Below are positions 13,923 through 21,639 of a stretch of DNA of 35,769 nucleotides, one piece after another; positions within the stretch are counted from its first letter, which is position 1; every line of letters starts with the position of its first letter. Made by a program: the position numbers and the translations under genes. The notes beneath the pieces were generated by a model that saw only the letters and a program-made list of their open reading frames with translations, had not been told where the DNA came from and searched no databases. Origin of the DNA: Oscillospiraceae bacterium (GTDB taxonomy: Bacteria; Bacillota; Clostridia; Oscillospirales; Acutalibacteraceae); contig JALCPO010000020.1 of assembly GCA_022650455.1 (NCBI GenBank), positions 1 through 35,769 on the forward strand, written 5' to 3'.

Positions 13923-13951
13923 ATTATAACGAATTGCCCGGCAAATGTCAA
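13923..13951 (-). promoter_or_regulatory. Perfect sigma-A promoter of the nitrogenase-like/sulfur cluster
   Basis: On the minus strand TTGACA (13951-13946) and TATAAT (13928-13923) are separated by exactly 17 bp; both hexamers match the consensus fully. The spacer contains an 11-bp palindrome, TTGCC-G-GGCAA (13934-13944), which may be an operator. Such a strong promoter implies that control lies in repression or in the leader terminators. Confidence 0.85.
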
Positions 13952-13961
13952 GAAAAAATTT

Positions 13962-13995
13962 AAAAAAGAAGGCGCGGCTCTTCGCACGCGCCTTC
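13962..13995 (-). terminator. Intrinsic terminator of the LytTR-LiaF unit
   Basis: On the minus strand GAAGGCGCG (13995-13987) and CGCGCCTTC (13976-13968) form a perfect 9-bp stem with a 10-nt loop, followed by TTTTTT. It ends the upstream unit just before the -35 box of the nitrogenase-like cluster promoter. Confidence 0.88.
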
Positions 13996-14031
13996 CGGAA
14001 GCTCCCTGCGGGGGCGGGTTCCCCGGTTTTT

Positions 14032-14748
14032 TCAGATATAGCGGATCTCCAGGTTCCCGAACGACACGCTGCCCGTCAGCGTCAGCTTCGGGGCGTCCGC
14101 GGCGGGAGAGGCTTCGCGCACGTCATTGTTCACCGCGCCGAAACCGGCGCGCACCCGGTCGACGACCTGCCAGGCTTTCGGCAGGTAGAGGACCATCTCG
14201 CCGAAGCTGGACTCCACCTGCGCTTCCGCGCCGTCCGGGCTGAGCCGGACCTGGTCGAAATACACGCTCATCTTGCCGAAGGACGAGACGAGCCGGGCGT
14301 TTTTCAGGCAGTCGGAGTGCAGGTATTTGCAGGACTCGCTGAAGCTGGACTTGACAAACACATCGTTGCCCTCGACGTTTTCCTCCGACCGGCTGAAAGG
14401 ATTCCCCTCGCCGTGCCATCCGCCTTCCCCATGGTGATGATGCCAGCGGCCGCCGTGGAAGATCATGCCGCAGCCGAGGGACGCGAGCACCGCCGCGAGC
14501 AGGAGCAGCCACGGGGAGATCGCCGGCCAGTGAAGCGGCGCCCGGTAAATCAGGTACAAAAGCGCCGCCGGGACGAAGATCCCGAAAAAGTTCCCGTCCG
14601 GCAGGCTGGAGAGGATGACCGCCGCCAGCAGCACGGTCGCCGCGACGCTCCAGAAACCGACCGCCAGAAACTGCGTGGTCTGGCCCACAACGATGAAAAG
14701 CGCCGCCGCCAAAAAGAAAATGCCCCAGAACCAATTTCTATGCTTCAT
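14032..14748 (-). CDS. LiaF-like membrane protein (cell-wall-stress response type)
   Basis: A 238-residue protein. The N-terminal half has four hydrophobic segments (starting MKHRNWFWGIFFLAAALFIVVG), followed by a His/Gly-rich linker GGRWHHHHGEGGWHGEG at about residues 99-115. The C-terminal half is a soluble beta-rich domain with two similar motifs, VKSSFSESCKYLHSD and VESSFGEMVLYLPKAW, as in LiaF/YvqF C-terminal domains. LiaF-type proteins modulate envelope-stress regulators. Its start overlaps the LytTR regulator gene by 11 nt, so the two are coupled. The His-rich linker could bind metal, but nothing else supports that. Confidence 0.75.
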   Translation of the reverse strand: MKHRNWFWGIFFLAAALFIVVGQTTQFLAVGFWSVAATVLLAAVILSSLPDGNFFGIFVPAALLYLIYRAPLHWPAISPWLLLLAAVLASLGCGMIFHGGRWHHHHGEGGWHGEGNPFSRSEENVEGNDVFVKSSFSESCKYLHSDCLKNARLVSSFGKMSVYFDQVRLSPDGAEAQVESSFGEMVLYLPKAWQVVDRVRAGFGAVNNDVREASPAADAPKLTLTGSVSFGNLEIRYI

Positions 14749-15208
14749 GGATACCCCTTTCTTTCAGCCGCTGCCGCAGTTCCTTATAATAATACCGCGA
14801 CACATACACCTGTTTATGGCTTCCCGCGAACCGGATGAGGCTGGACGAGGCGAGGTTCCGCGTGATGGAATAGATCCTGCGGACGTTCACGACGGCGGAC
14901 TTCGCCGCCCGGACGAAGTTCCGCGGGAGCATCCGTTCCAGCTCGTACAGCCGGTACCGGATGAGGTACGCGTCGTCGGCCGTGTGGGCGTAGATGTGTT
15001 CGCCCTCCGTTTCAAAGAACAGGACGTCGTCCAGCGGAAAATAATATTCCCGGTTCTGCTTGTAAAAGGTGATTTCCGGCCCGCGCCCGGACTGCTCCAG
15101 AACGAACTGCTGGATTTTCCGGACGGACTCGTCCACGCGGCTGCAGCGGATCAGGACTTCGGGCTCGTTCAGGCCCTCGGCCCGCTCGATTCGGACCTTC
15201 ACTTCCAT
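14738..15208 (-). CDS. LytTR-domain DNA-binding regulator
   Basis: A 156-residue protein, MEVKVRIERAEGLNEPEVLI at the start. Its C-terminal part, about residues 55-150, is a LytTR domain: YFPLDDVLFFETEGEHIYAHT, then LYELERMLPRNFVRAAKSAVVNVRRI. There is no receiver domain, so this is the stand-alone type that is usually paired with a membrane partner. I chose the ATG at 15206-15208; a GTG one codon earlier is also possible, and AAGGGG lies very close to both. It is co-transcribed with the LiaF-like gene from a promoter at 15398-15426. The target genes are unknown. Confidence 0.83.
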   Translation of the reverse strand: MEVKVRIERAEGLNEPEVLIRCSRVDESVRKIQQFVLEQSGRGPEITFYKQNREYYFPLDDVLFFETEGEHIYAHTADDAYLIRYRLYELERMLPRNFVRAAKSAVVNVRRIYSITRNLASSSLIRFAGSHKQVYVSRYYYKELRQRLKERGIHEA

Positions 15209-15560
15209 CACCCCTTACGCCACAAGGATAGCAGATTCCGCCCGACGGGAAAAGGGGGTTCCGCCATCCGGTCGCTTTTTGCCCGGCGACCGGTCGAAAA
15301 ATTGCGGCAAGCGGTCCGTCCCGGCGGTTTTGCCGGGCCAAAATTCTCCGGCCGTCCGCCGCCTCCGACGGCCCGCAGGGACCGGGCTCTGTTTTTTCAT
15401 TTTAACCGACCGCGGGGAGCCTGTCAACATCCGCGCCGAGCCGTTTTTGCCGCGGCTAACATTTTTTCATCTTTCTCAATTCCGCCGCATGAAAAGGGGC
15501 CGCCGGCCATAGGAATAAAGCAGGGCAAGGCGGGTCTTTCTGATTGGGAGGCGAAACGGA
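15209..15560. other. Divergent intergenic region with structured LytTR leader
   Basis: A 352-nt gap between divergent genes. It holds the minus-strand promoter at 15398-15426, a perfect 8-bp stem CCGGTCGC/GCGACCGG (15268-15293) and a CCCGGC/GCCGGG stem near 15322-15340, both in the 5' untranslated part of the LytTR unit. No clear promoter for mntR and no small ORF could be supported. Confidence 0.5.
15398..15426 (-). promoter_or_regulatory. Sigma-A promoter for the LytTR-LiaF unit
   Basis: On the minus strand TTGACA (15426-15421) and TAAAAT (15403-15398) are spaced by 17 bp. The leader to the LytTR start is about 180 nt and contains GC-rich hairpins. Confidence 0.7.
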
Positions 15561-16034
15561 ATGGGCAGCCGGGATTTCTACACGTTCAGCGGATACATGA
15601 AAAAAGATGACAATTCCCTCACCGCGTCCATGGAGGACTACCTGGAGATGATCTACCGCCTTTCGCGGGACATCGGCTTCACACGGATCCATTCGCTGTC
15701 GCGCGCGCTGAACGTCCAGCCGCCCTCCGCGACCAAAATGGTCCAGCACCTTTCGCGCCTGGGCTTCGTGCAGTACCAGAAATACGGCTTCATCATGCTG
15801 GAGGACAAGGGCAAGGAGCTGGGGGCATGGCTCCTGAAGCGCCACATGATTCTGGAGGAATTCATGCGCATGATCGGCGCGGGCGAAAGCTCGGTGCTGG
15901 AAGAAACGGAAAAGACGGAGCACATGTTCAGCCGGAAAACGGTGCGGTGCTTTGAGGATTTCGTCGAGTTCCTGAAGCGGAACCCCCAGGTTGCCGCGCA
16001 GTACCGGGAATTCCGCGGGAAGCGGAAGCCGTAA
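15561..16034 (+). CDS. mntR: MntR-type manganese-dependent repressor (DtxR family)
   Basis: A 157-residue DtxR-family regulator with an N-terminal winged helix (IHSLSRALNVQPPSATKMVQHLSRLGFVQYQKYG) and a short dimerisation domain, without the SH3 domain of DtxR. The metal ligands of Bacillus MntR can all be placed: Asp and Glu in SMEDYLEM, His in KRHMILEEF, and Glu, Glu, His in EETEKTEH. This favours Mn over Fe sensing. The ATG at 15561 follows GGGAGG. It has about 15 extra N-terminal residues compared with MntR. It stands alone and ends 7 nt from the convergent sugar-binding gene. No Mn transporter is in the window. Confidence 0.85.
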   Translation: MGSRDFYTFSGYMKKDDNSLTASMEDYLEMIYRLSRDIGFTRIHSLSRALNVQPPSATKMVQHLSRLGFVQYQKYGFIMLEDKGKELGAWLLKRHMILEEFMRMIGAGESSVLEETEKTEHMFSRKTVRCFEDFVEFLKRNPQVAAQYREFRGKRKP

Positions 16035-16041
16035 GACGGCC

Positions 16042-17070
16042 TCACCCGAATTTTCCGGCGTTTTCCCGGGTGATCATCTGGTATGGGATATAGATGAAAT
16101 GGCCGCGCTGCAGCGGAAAGGATTTGGAAGTTCCGGCGGGGTCGCAGCAGAGGCCGAAAATCACCTCCGCCTGTGTTTTGGCGTTGTTGTAAGCCGAGCC
16201 GAGCATGGTGCCGTTTTTGATGGCGTCCAGGCCGGGGGCGGTCCCGTCGACGCCGACCACCACGGGGCGGCTCGCTCTCCAGCCGCTTTCCCGGATGGCG
16301 TCGATCGCGCCGAGAGCCATGTCGTCGTTGTTGCACAGGACGGCCTCGATGCGGCCGCCGTACCGGGTGATCCACTGCTTCATCTTCGCGGTGGCCTGTG
16401 CGCGCTGCCAGTTGGCCGTATCGTTGGCCAGCATCTCCGTGTGCACGCCGGATTCCTCAACGGCCTTGACGGAATACTCCGTGCGCAGCAGCGAATCCTG
16501 ATGCCCCTGCTCGCCTTCCAGCATGACATACTGGATCTTCCCGTCGCCGTTCCGGTCGATCGACCGCGGGTCCTTTTTGTACGCCCGGGCGATGATCTGC
16601 CCCTGCAGCGTTCCGGACTGCGCCGCGTCCGCGCCGACGTAGTATGCCTTTCCCCACATCTGGATGTCTTCCTCCACCGGCTCGCGGTTGAAGAAAATCA
16701 GCGGCGTGTCCGCTTTTTTCGCCTTGTCCACAATGGTTGCGGCGGCGGTGCGGTCCACCATATTGACGCAGACGGCGTCGTAGTTCTTCGAGAGGAACCC
16801 GTCCACCTGGTCATTCTGAAGCGACTGGCTGGACTGGCTGTCCATGATGTTGAGGATGATCTTGTCCCCCGTATGCTGCTCCCTTTTCTTCGCGTCCTCT
16901 TCCAGATAAGAACTGAGGGAAGCGATGAAGGTGTCGTCCTTGCGGTACACCGACACGCCGATGCGGATCGTTTTGATGGTATCCTTCTTTTGAATGGAAC
17001 AGGCATTCAGGGCGCCGGGCAGCAGCAGCAAAACACAGAGAAACGGAATCAGCTTTTTGAAAAATTTCAT
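16042..17070 (-). CDS. MglB-like sugar-binding lipoprotein of a two-component sensing module
   Basis: A 342-residue periplasmic-binding protein. The signal peptide MKFFKKLIPFLCVLLLLPGA ends at lipobox-like LNAC (Cys24). It contains the Ca-binding loop of galactose-binding proteins, DRNGDGKIQYVMLEGEQGHQD, and CNNDDMALGAIDAI plus VVGVDGTAPGLDAIKNGTMLG, all shared with the transport MglB at 24469. It follows the anchored binding protein by 14 nt and belongs to the regulator-kinase operon rather than to a transporter operon. The most likely role is presentation of galactose or glucose to the histidine kinase. Sensing rather than transport is inferred from context. Confidence 0.8.
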   Translation of the reverse strand: MKFFKKLIPFLCVLLLLPGALNACSIQKKDTIKTIRIGVSVYRKDDTFIASLSSYLEEDAKKREQHTGDKIILNIMDSQSSQSLQNDQVDGFLSKNYDAVCVNMVDRTAAATIVDKAKKADTPLIFFNREPVEEDIQMWGKAYYVGADAAQSGTLQGQIIARAYKKDPRSIDRNGDGKIQYVMLEGEQGHQDSLLRTEYSVKAVEESGVHTEMLANDTANWQRAQATAKMKQWITRYGGRIEAVLCNNDDMALGAIDAIRESGWRASRPVVVGVDGTAPGLDAIKNGTMLGSAYNNAKTQAEVIFGLCCDPAGTSKSFPLQRGHFIYIPYQMITRENAGKFG

Positions 17071-17084
17071 CCCTACCCCCTCCG

Positions 17085-18038
17085 TTATCGGACAAACGGA
17101 AACAGGATCCGCTCGTTTTCGGGCCGGTACATGTCGGACCGGCTCACGATGCGATAATTGACGACGGGGCTCCCGTCGTCGCGGCGGCCGATCCGGTCCA
17201 CCGCCGCCTGGATGCACAGGTAGCCCATGTTGTAATCGTTCTCGACCGCGACGGCGTCGACGACGCCCTCTTCCAGGAAGGAAACGACCTTATTGGTTCG
17301 CCCCACCCCGAAGATTTTGGAATTCCGGCACTCCTTCCGGTCTTTTTTGGCCTGGCCGACCGCTTCCAGGGTCTCCGCGTCCAGCGCGACGAACGTGTCG
17401 CCCGGATGTTCCGCGAGGGTCTGCCCCGCCATGTCGGCCGCCTTCCCGATCTCGTCGGGAAGATTGCGGAAAACGACGTTCCGGCCTTTCAGCTCCGACT
17501 CGATCGCGCGCGCGCTGGCGGCGACATTGCTGCACCCCGCGCTGTTGCCCAGCACGACGACCTCGGAGCCGCCCGATTTCGCGACCTCGCGCGCCAGGGC
17601 CTTCCCCATGGCGGCGTTGTCGCACGAGACGGTTTCCAGGCCGGAAAGGCCCGTCACGGTGGACTGGACCGCGACGACTGGAATTTTCTTGAGGGCATCC
17701 GCGATCGGCTTAACGAGGCTTCCGGAATCGACCGGGGCGATAACGACGGCGTCGGCGCCGTTCTCCACCTCCCGGTTCAGGAGCGTGACCTGCTCCGCGG
17801 CGTTGTTCCGGCCCGAAAGCGTGATGAAGCTCACGTCCACGTTCCGGTCCTTGGCCGCCTGGTCGATCCCCTGCTTGACGGTGCTCCAGGTCTCGGTGTT
17901 CTCGCTGCGGCAGATGACGGAGACCTCGTAGGTCTGCTTCGCGTCCTGCGTCACCCGGATGCTTCGGTTCAGGACCAGGTAGCACAGCAGGAACAGCGTC
18001 AGGAAAGACAGAAATAAAACGATCTTTTTTTTGCTCAT
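17085..18038 (-). CDS. Membrane-anchored periplasmic-binding-protein-like sensor component
   Basis: A 317-residue protein with an N-terminal hydrophobic helix (KIVLFLSFLTLFLLCYLVLN) and no clear cleavage site, so it is probably anchored outside the membrane. The rest is a type I periplasmic-binding fold of the RbsB group: TVKQGIDQAAKDRNVDVSFI, NGADAVVIAPVDSGSLV, LGNSAGCSNVAASARAIE and AVAVENDYNMGYLCIQAAVD. The ATG at 18036-18038 follows AAGGGGG. It sits directly after the histidine-kinase gene. Similar anchored binding proteins act as ligand sensors for LytS/YesM-type kinases, such as XylFII with LytS for xylose in clostridia. The ligand is unknown. Confidence 0.75.
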   Translation of the reverse strand: MSKKKIVLFLSFLTLFLLCYLVLNRSIRVTQDAKQTYEVSVICRSENTETWSTVKQGIDQAAKDRNVDVSFITLSGRNNAAEQVTLLNREVENGADAVVIAPVDSGSLVKPIADALKKIPVVAVQSTVTGLSGLETVSCDNAAMGKALAREVAKSGGSEVVVLGNSAGCSNVAASARAIESELKGRNVVFRNLPDEIGKAADMAGQTLAEHPGDTFVALDAETLEAVGQAKKDRKECRNSKIFGVGRTNKVVSFLEEGVVDAVAVENDYNMGYLCIQAAVDRIGRRDDGSPVVNYRIVSRSDMYRPENERILFPFVR

Positions 18039-18051
18039 CCGCGTCCCCCTT

Positions 18052-19851
18052 TCAGGCGGTTCCGCCGTCCATGGGCCTCGCCGGCAGATGGATGCGGACC
18101 GTGGTGCCCTCGTCCGGCTCGCTGAGGATGGTGAGGCCGTATTCCCGGCCGAAGTAGAGCCGGATCCTCTCCTGCACGTTTTTCAGCCCGATTCCGGAAC
18201 CTTTGCCGTGGACCGTGACGGTCCCCTCCTTCAGAAGGGACTCCGCCTGTTCCTTCGGCATCCCCAGCCCGTTGTCGGTCACGTCGATATACAGGTCCTC
18301 CCCGCGCCGGTACGCCCTGACGCGGATCTCGCCGTCCTCATCCATGGACTCCAGCCCGTGGTGGATGGAATTTTCCACCAGCGGCTGGACGATCAGCTTG
18401 ATGGTGGAGCAGGCGCGCGTCTCCGGCTCCGCTTCGATGGTGAATTCGAATTTGTTTTTGAACCGCATCTTTTCGATGATCAGGTAGTTCTGCACATGCT
18501 TCAGCTCGTCGGCAACCGTGACGATGTTCCTTCCCTTGCTCAGGCTGATGCGGAACAGCCGCGCAAGCGACGTCACCATGGTCTCGGCATCCCGGTAATT
18601 TTCGTTTTCGATCATCCAGACGATCGCGTCCAGCGTATTGTAGAGGAAATGAGGATTGATCTGCGATTGGAGGGCGTCAAGCTCGCTTTTGCGCTTGGAC
18701 TCCTGCTCGCGGACGATGTCGCTCATCAGGTGCTTCATTTCCCGCACCATGGAGCGGATCGTCTTGCCCAGGTGCCGCACCTCGTAGGAGCCGCTCACGG
18801 TGATTTTCGTCTCGTCGAGGTCGCCGTCCTCAATGTTCTTGACCGAGCGTTCGAGCTGCTTGATCGGCGTCGCGATCCGCGACGAGAGGAACATGTTGAC
18901 AAAAATGAGCAGGAACGACGCGAACGCCGCGCACAGGAGCGCAAACAGGGTGTACTGGTAATAGTTTTCCGTAATATCCTTCGTCGGGGTGACCGCGACG
19001 ATCTTCCAGCCCGTGTAGCCCACCGTTTTCACGGTGACGAGGCGCTCCTCATTTTCAAAGATCTCCGACCGGGTGCCGTCCTGGTAGCCGGCCGCCTTCC
19101 GGTTGTTCTCGTGAATGAGGTTGGAATAGATCAGCTCCTGCCGGGGGTGGTAGATGATCTCGCCGCTGCCGTCGGTGATGTAGATATAGCTGGACTTGCC
19201 CAGGTCCACGTTGCTGCAGATCTGCTCGATGCCGCTGAAATTCATATCCACCAGCAGCACGCCGTGGGTGATGGTGCCGGCGGACGTAAGCTCCACGTAC
19301 CGGCTCAGGGACACGACCCAGTGGTACTTGTTGTCCGGGTCCTGAAACAGGTTTTCCACATGCGGCGTGGAAAAATGGAGGTTCTCGATGCGCGCTTCCG
19401 CGTTCCGGAACCAGGCCTGATGCGTCACGTCCGCCGTTTCCTTCAGGTCGCTGAGCGGTTCCGCCGCAATGACCTTCCCCGTCTCGGAAAAAACGCCGAC
19501 GCTGATGATCTGGTCGTGGTTCGTCTCGTAGAGGAGGCTCATGGGGCCGCTGATGCTGTCCTTTTTCAGGTCGGCGTTTTTGATGACGCTGTAATAGATG
19601 CTGTCCGAAACGCGCATCATGCCGCGCAGGTAGGAGTCCAGGTTGATGTTCACCTGGTCGACGATGCGCTGGTTGTTCCGCGTGGTGAGTTCCTCCGTGC
19701 TGCTCACGTACCGCATGGCGAGCGACACGCCCACCAGCGCCATGCCCACGACCGCCACCACCGTGAAGGAAATGGACAGGGTAAACTGCAGGCTCCTCTT
19801 CCGCAGGAAACGCCGGACCCGTTCGGTTGTCTTGCGAAACTGATTTTCCAT
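18052..19851 (-). CDS. YesM-type sensor histidine kinase
   Basis: A 599-residue kinase. TM1 is at about residues 22-46, a Cache-like extracytoplasmic region at about 50-298, TM2 at about 300-322, and HAMP follows (SSRIATPIKQLERSVKNIEDGDL). The phospho-acceptor His401 is in QSQINPHFLYNTLD, the His_kinase family motif of YesM/LytS proteins. The ATPase domain has VENSIHHG (N box), DNGLGMP and GSGIGLKNVQERI. Its ATG starts directly after the response-regulator stop. With the two binding proteins downstream it probably forms an extracellular sugar-sensing complex. The product phosphorylates the AraC-type regulator encoded just upstream. Confidence 0.92.
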   Translation of the reverse strand: MENQFRKTTERVRRFLRKRSLQFTLSISFTVVAVVGMALVGVSLAMRYVSSTEELTTRNNQRIVDQVNINLDSYLRGMMRVSDSIYYSVIKNADLKKDSISGPMSLLYETNHDQIISVGVFSETGKVIAAEPLSDLKETADVTHQAWFRNAEARIENLHFSTPHVENLFQDPDNKYHWVVSLSRYVELTSAGTITHGVLLVDMNFSGIEQICSNVDLGKSSYIYITDGSGEIIYHPRQELIYSNLIHENNRKAAGYQDGTRSEIFENEERLVTVKTVGYTGWKIVAVTPTKDITENYYQYTLFALLCAAFASFLLIFVNMFLSSRIATPIKQLERSVKNIEDGDLDETKITVSGSYEVRHLGKTIRSMVREMKHLMSDIVREQESKRKSELDALQSQINPHFLYNTLDAIVWMIENENYRDAETMVTSLARLFRISLSKGRNIVTVADELKHVQNYLIIEKMRFKNKFEFTIEAEPETRACSTIKLIVQPLVENSIHHGLESMDEDGEIRVRAYRRGEDLYIDVTDNGLGMPKEQAESLLKEGTVTVHGKGSGIGLKNVQERIRLYFGREYGLTILSEPDEGTTVRIHLPARPMDGGTA

Positions 19852-21450
19852 TTATGTTCGATTCCTGTACTTGGACGGGGAAACGCCGAACTTTTTCTTG
19901 AACACATAGCTGAAATAATTCGGCTCCGTATACCCCACCTTCTGGGCGATGATATAGGTTTTGTCATCCGTCATGTTCAAAAGCTCCACCGCCTTCCGCA
20001 TCCGCACCTCCGTCAGATACGATACGAAATTTTTTCCGGATTCCCGTTTGAATACCGTGGAAAAATAGGCCGGGCTCACATGCAGCCGGGAACAGAGGCT
20101 CTCGACCGACAGGCCGGGGTCCTGGTAGTGCGCGCGCACATACTCCTCGGCGCTCCGGGTCAGCAGCTTGGTGGAATCCAGCCGCTCCCGTTCAATGTTC
20201 GCGCTGATCTTCATGCAGACGTCCGCGCACCAGCGCTTCATGTCCTCCAGGCTGTGAAGCTTGGAGATGGTCTGCACGAAGCTGAAGTTCTCCCCGAAGA
20301 TCGCGGCCTCGTCGATCCGGTACGCATGGAGCACCTTTAAAAGGGACGTCATGATCTCCAGCAGAAAAATCTGGTACTGGCTCAGCGGCAGGACGACCGT
20401 GCGGAACTGCCCGAAAACGGAGTCGATTTTCTGCGCGATCTCCCGTTTGTTTCCGAGCTTGATGGCGCTGACGATCTCGCTTTCGTCATGCTCGCTGAAC
20501 TCCGCCCTGGCGGACGGGTCCGGTTCGACGTCCGCGATGGAAATGGCCTTGTCGCCCCCCAGAACGGCGCTGTACTCCAGCGCGCTCTGCGCCTCCTGGT
20601 AGCAGTGCTGGAGCTGGGACAGGTTTTCCGCCGCCGTGCTGACGCCCGCCATGACCTTCGTCCCCAGGACCCGCCGCGCGGAACTGCAGATCTGGTCCAT
20701 CCGGTTGACCAGCGGGAGGACGCCGTCGGCCGAGCGGATTGCCGCGATGACCGTAACGCAGTCCCCCGCGAGGAAATCCACAAAACGGAAATATCCTTCC
20801 AACTCCCCCTCCGTGGTGCTTTTCAGCAGAATCGGCACCAGCTCCTCCTGCCCCTGGAGCACCCGCGCGGTTTTTTCCTCCGCGTCCACCCGGAGGAGCG
20901 CGACCGCCCACCCGTCGGCCTGCAGGTTGATGCGGAACTGCGCGGCCTTCGCCTTCAGCCGTTCCTTCGGGACCCGCCCTTCGATCAGGTCCGTGAGGAA
21001 CTGGCCGCGCATGACGGGGAGGCTCTCCTCGTACTGCCGTTTCAGGACTTCGACGTTCCGCTTTTCCGCGACCTCGCGGTCGATCTGCGCCTTGATCTTC
21101 CGCAGGGTCTCGGTCAGCTCCTCGGAATTGATCGGCTTCAGGATATACTCCGCCGCATGCATTTTTATGGCCTGCTGGGCGAACTCGAACTCGTCGAACC
21201 CGGAAAAGAAGATCAGCTTCACCGAAGGCATGGACTCCCGCAGCTTTTCGCCCAGCTCCAGCCCCCCGAGGAACGGCATTTTGATGTCGGTCATGACGAC
21301 GTCCGGGTGAAGGTGCTCCGCTTTTTCCAGCGCGTCCAGGCCGTTTTCGGCGGATCCCACGATGATGTAGCCGATTTTTTCCCAGTCGATTTTTCGGATG
21401 ATTCCCTCGCGTATCTGCTCTTCGTCGTCTGCAATCAGAATCCGGTACAA
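19852..21450 (-). CDS. YesN-type response regulator (receiver + AraC HTH)
   Basis: A 532-residue regulator. The receiver domain is at about residues 1-120, with acidic pocket DDEE (8-11), phospho-acceptor Asp55 in VVMTDIKMP, and Lys in YILKPI. A middle region of about 300 residues follows, then a C-terminal AraC double helix-turn-helix (LSVESLCSRLHVSPAYFSTVFK and YIIAQKVGYTEPNYFSYVFK). A GTG at 21454 lies directly on the ribosome site, so the TTG at 21448-21450, seven bases after GGAGG, is the likelier start and gives the typical MYRILIADDE N-terminus. The likely target is the mglB promoter, which has two direct repeats. Confidence 0.9.
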   Translation of the reverse strand: MYRILIADDEEQIREGIIRKIDWEKIGYIIVGSAENGLDALEKAEHLHPDVVMTDIKMPFLGGLELGEKLRESMPSVKLIFFSGFDEFEFAQQAIKMHAAEYILKPINSEELTETLRKIKAQIDREVAEKRNVEVLKRQYEESLPVMRGQFLTDLIEGRVPKERLKAKAAQFRINLQADGWAVALLRVDAEEKTARVLQGQEELVPILLKSTTEGELEGYFRFVDFLAGDCVTVIAAIRSADGVLPLVNRMDQICSSARRVLGTKVMAGVSTAAENLSQLQHCYQEAQSALEYSAVLGGDKAISIADVEPDPSARAEFSEHDESEIVSAIKLGNKREIAQKIDSVFGQFRTVVLPLSQYQIFLLEIMTSLLKVLHAYRIDEAAIFGENFSFVQTISKLHSLEDMKRWCADVCMKISANIERERLDSTKLLTRSAEEYVRAHYQDPGLSVESLCSRLHVSPAYFSTVFKRESGKNFVSYLTEVRMRKAVELLNMTDDKTYIIAQKVGYTEPNYFSYVFKKKFGVSPSKYRNRT

Positions 21451-21550
21451 AAGCACTCCTCCCGAGTCGGATGGTGTCTATCATAATAATACAACGTTTG
21501 ACAAAAATTTTATTCGGTTTTTGTGAATCTTTCGTGAAAATACGATCGGA

Positions 21551-21578
21551 GGCCCATGGCGAACTATCGCCATGGGCC
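21551..21578 (-). terminator. Strong hairpin after mglC (probable terminator)
   Basis: GGCCCATGGCGA and TCGCCATGGGCC form a perfect 12-bp stem with a 4-nt loop, 61 nt beyond the mglC stop and about 100 nt before the regulator start. No strong T-run follows on either strand (only ATTTT some bases later), so termination may be partial. It separates the mgl operon from the YesN/YesM unit. Confidence 0.6.
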
Positions 21579-21639
21579 GCGCATGGATTAAGAGGATAGG
21601 TAGGGGTCTCTTGTAATCAAAGGAAGAACGGCCGCGGCA

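Noticed and set aside
13611-13929. Plus-strand short ORFs in the leader region
   Set aside because: They are antisense to the promoter, leader peptides and terminators; the minus-strand signals are much stronger.
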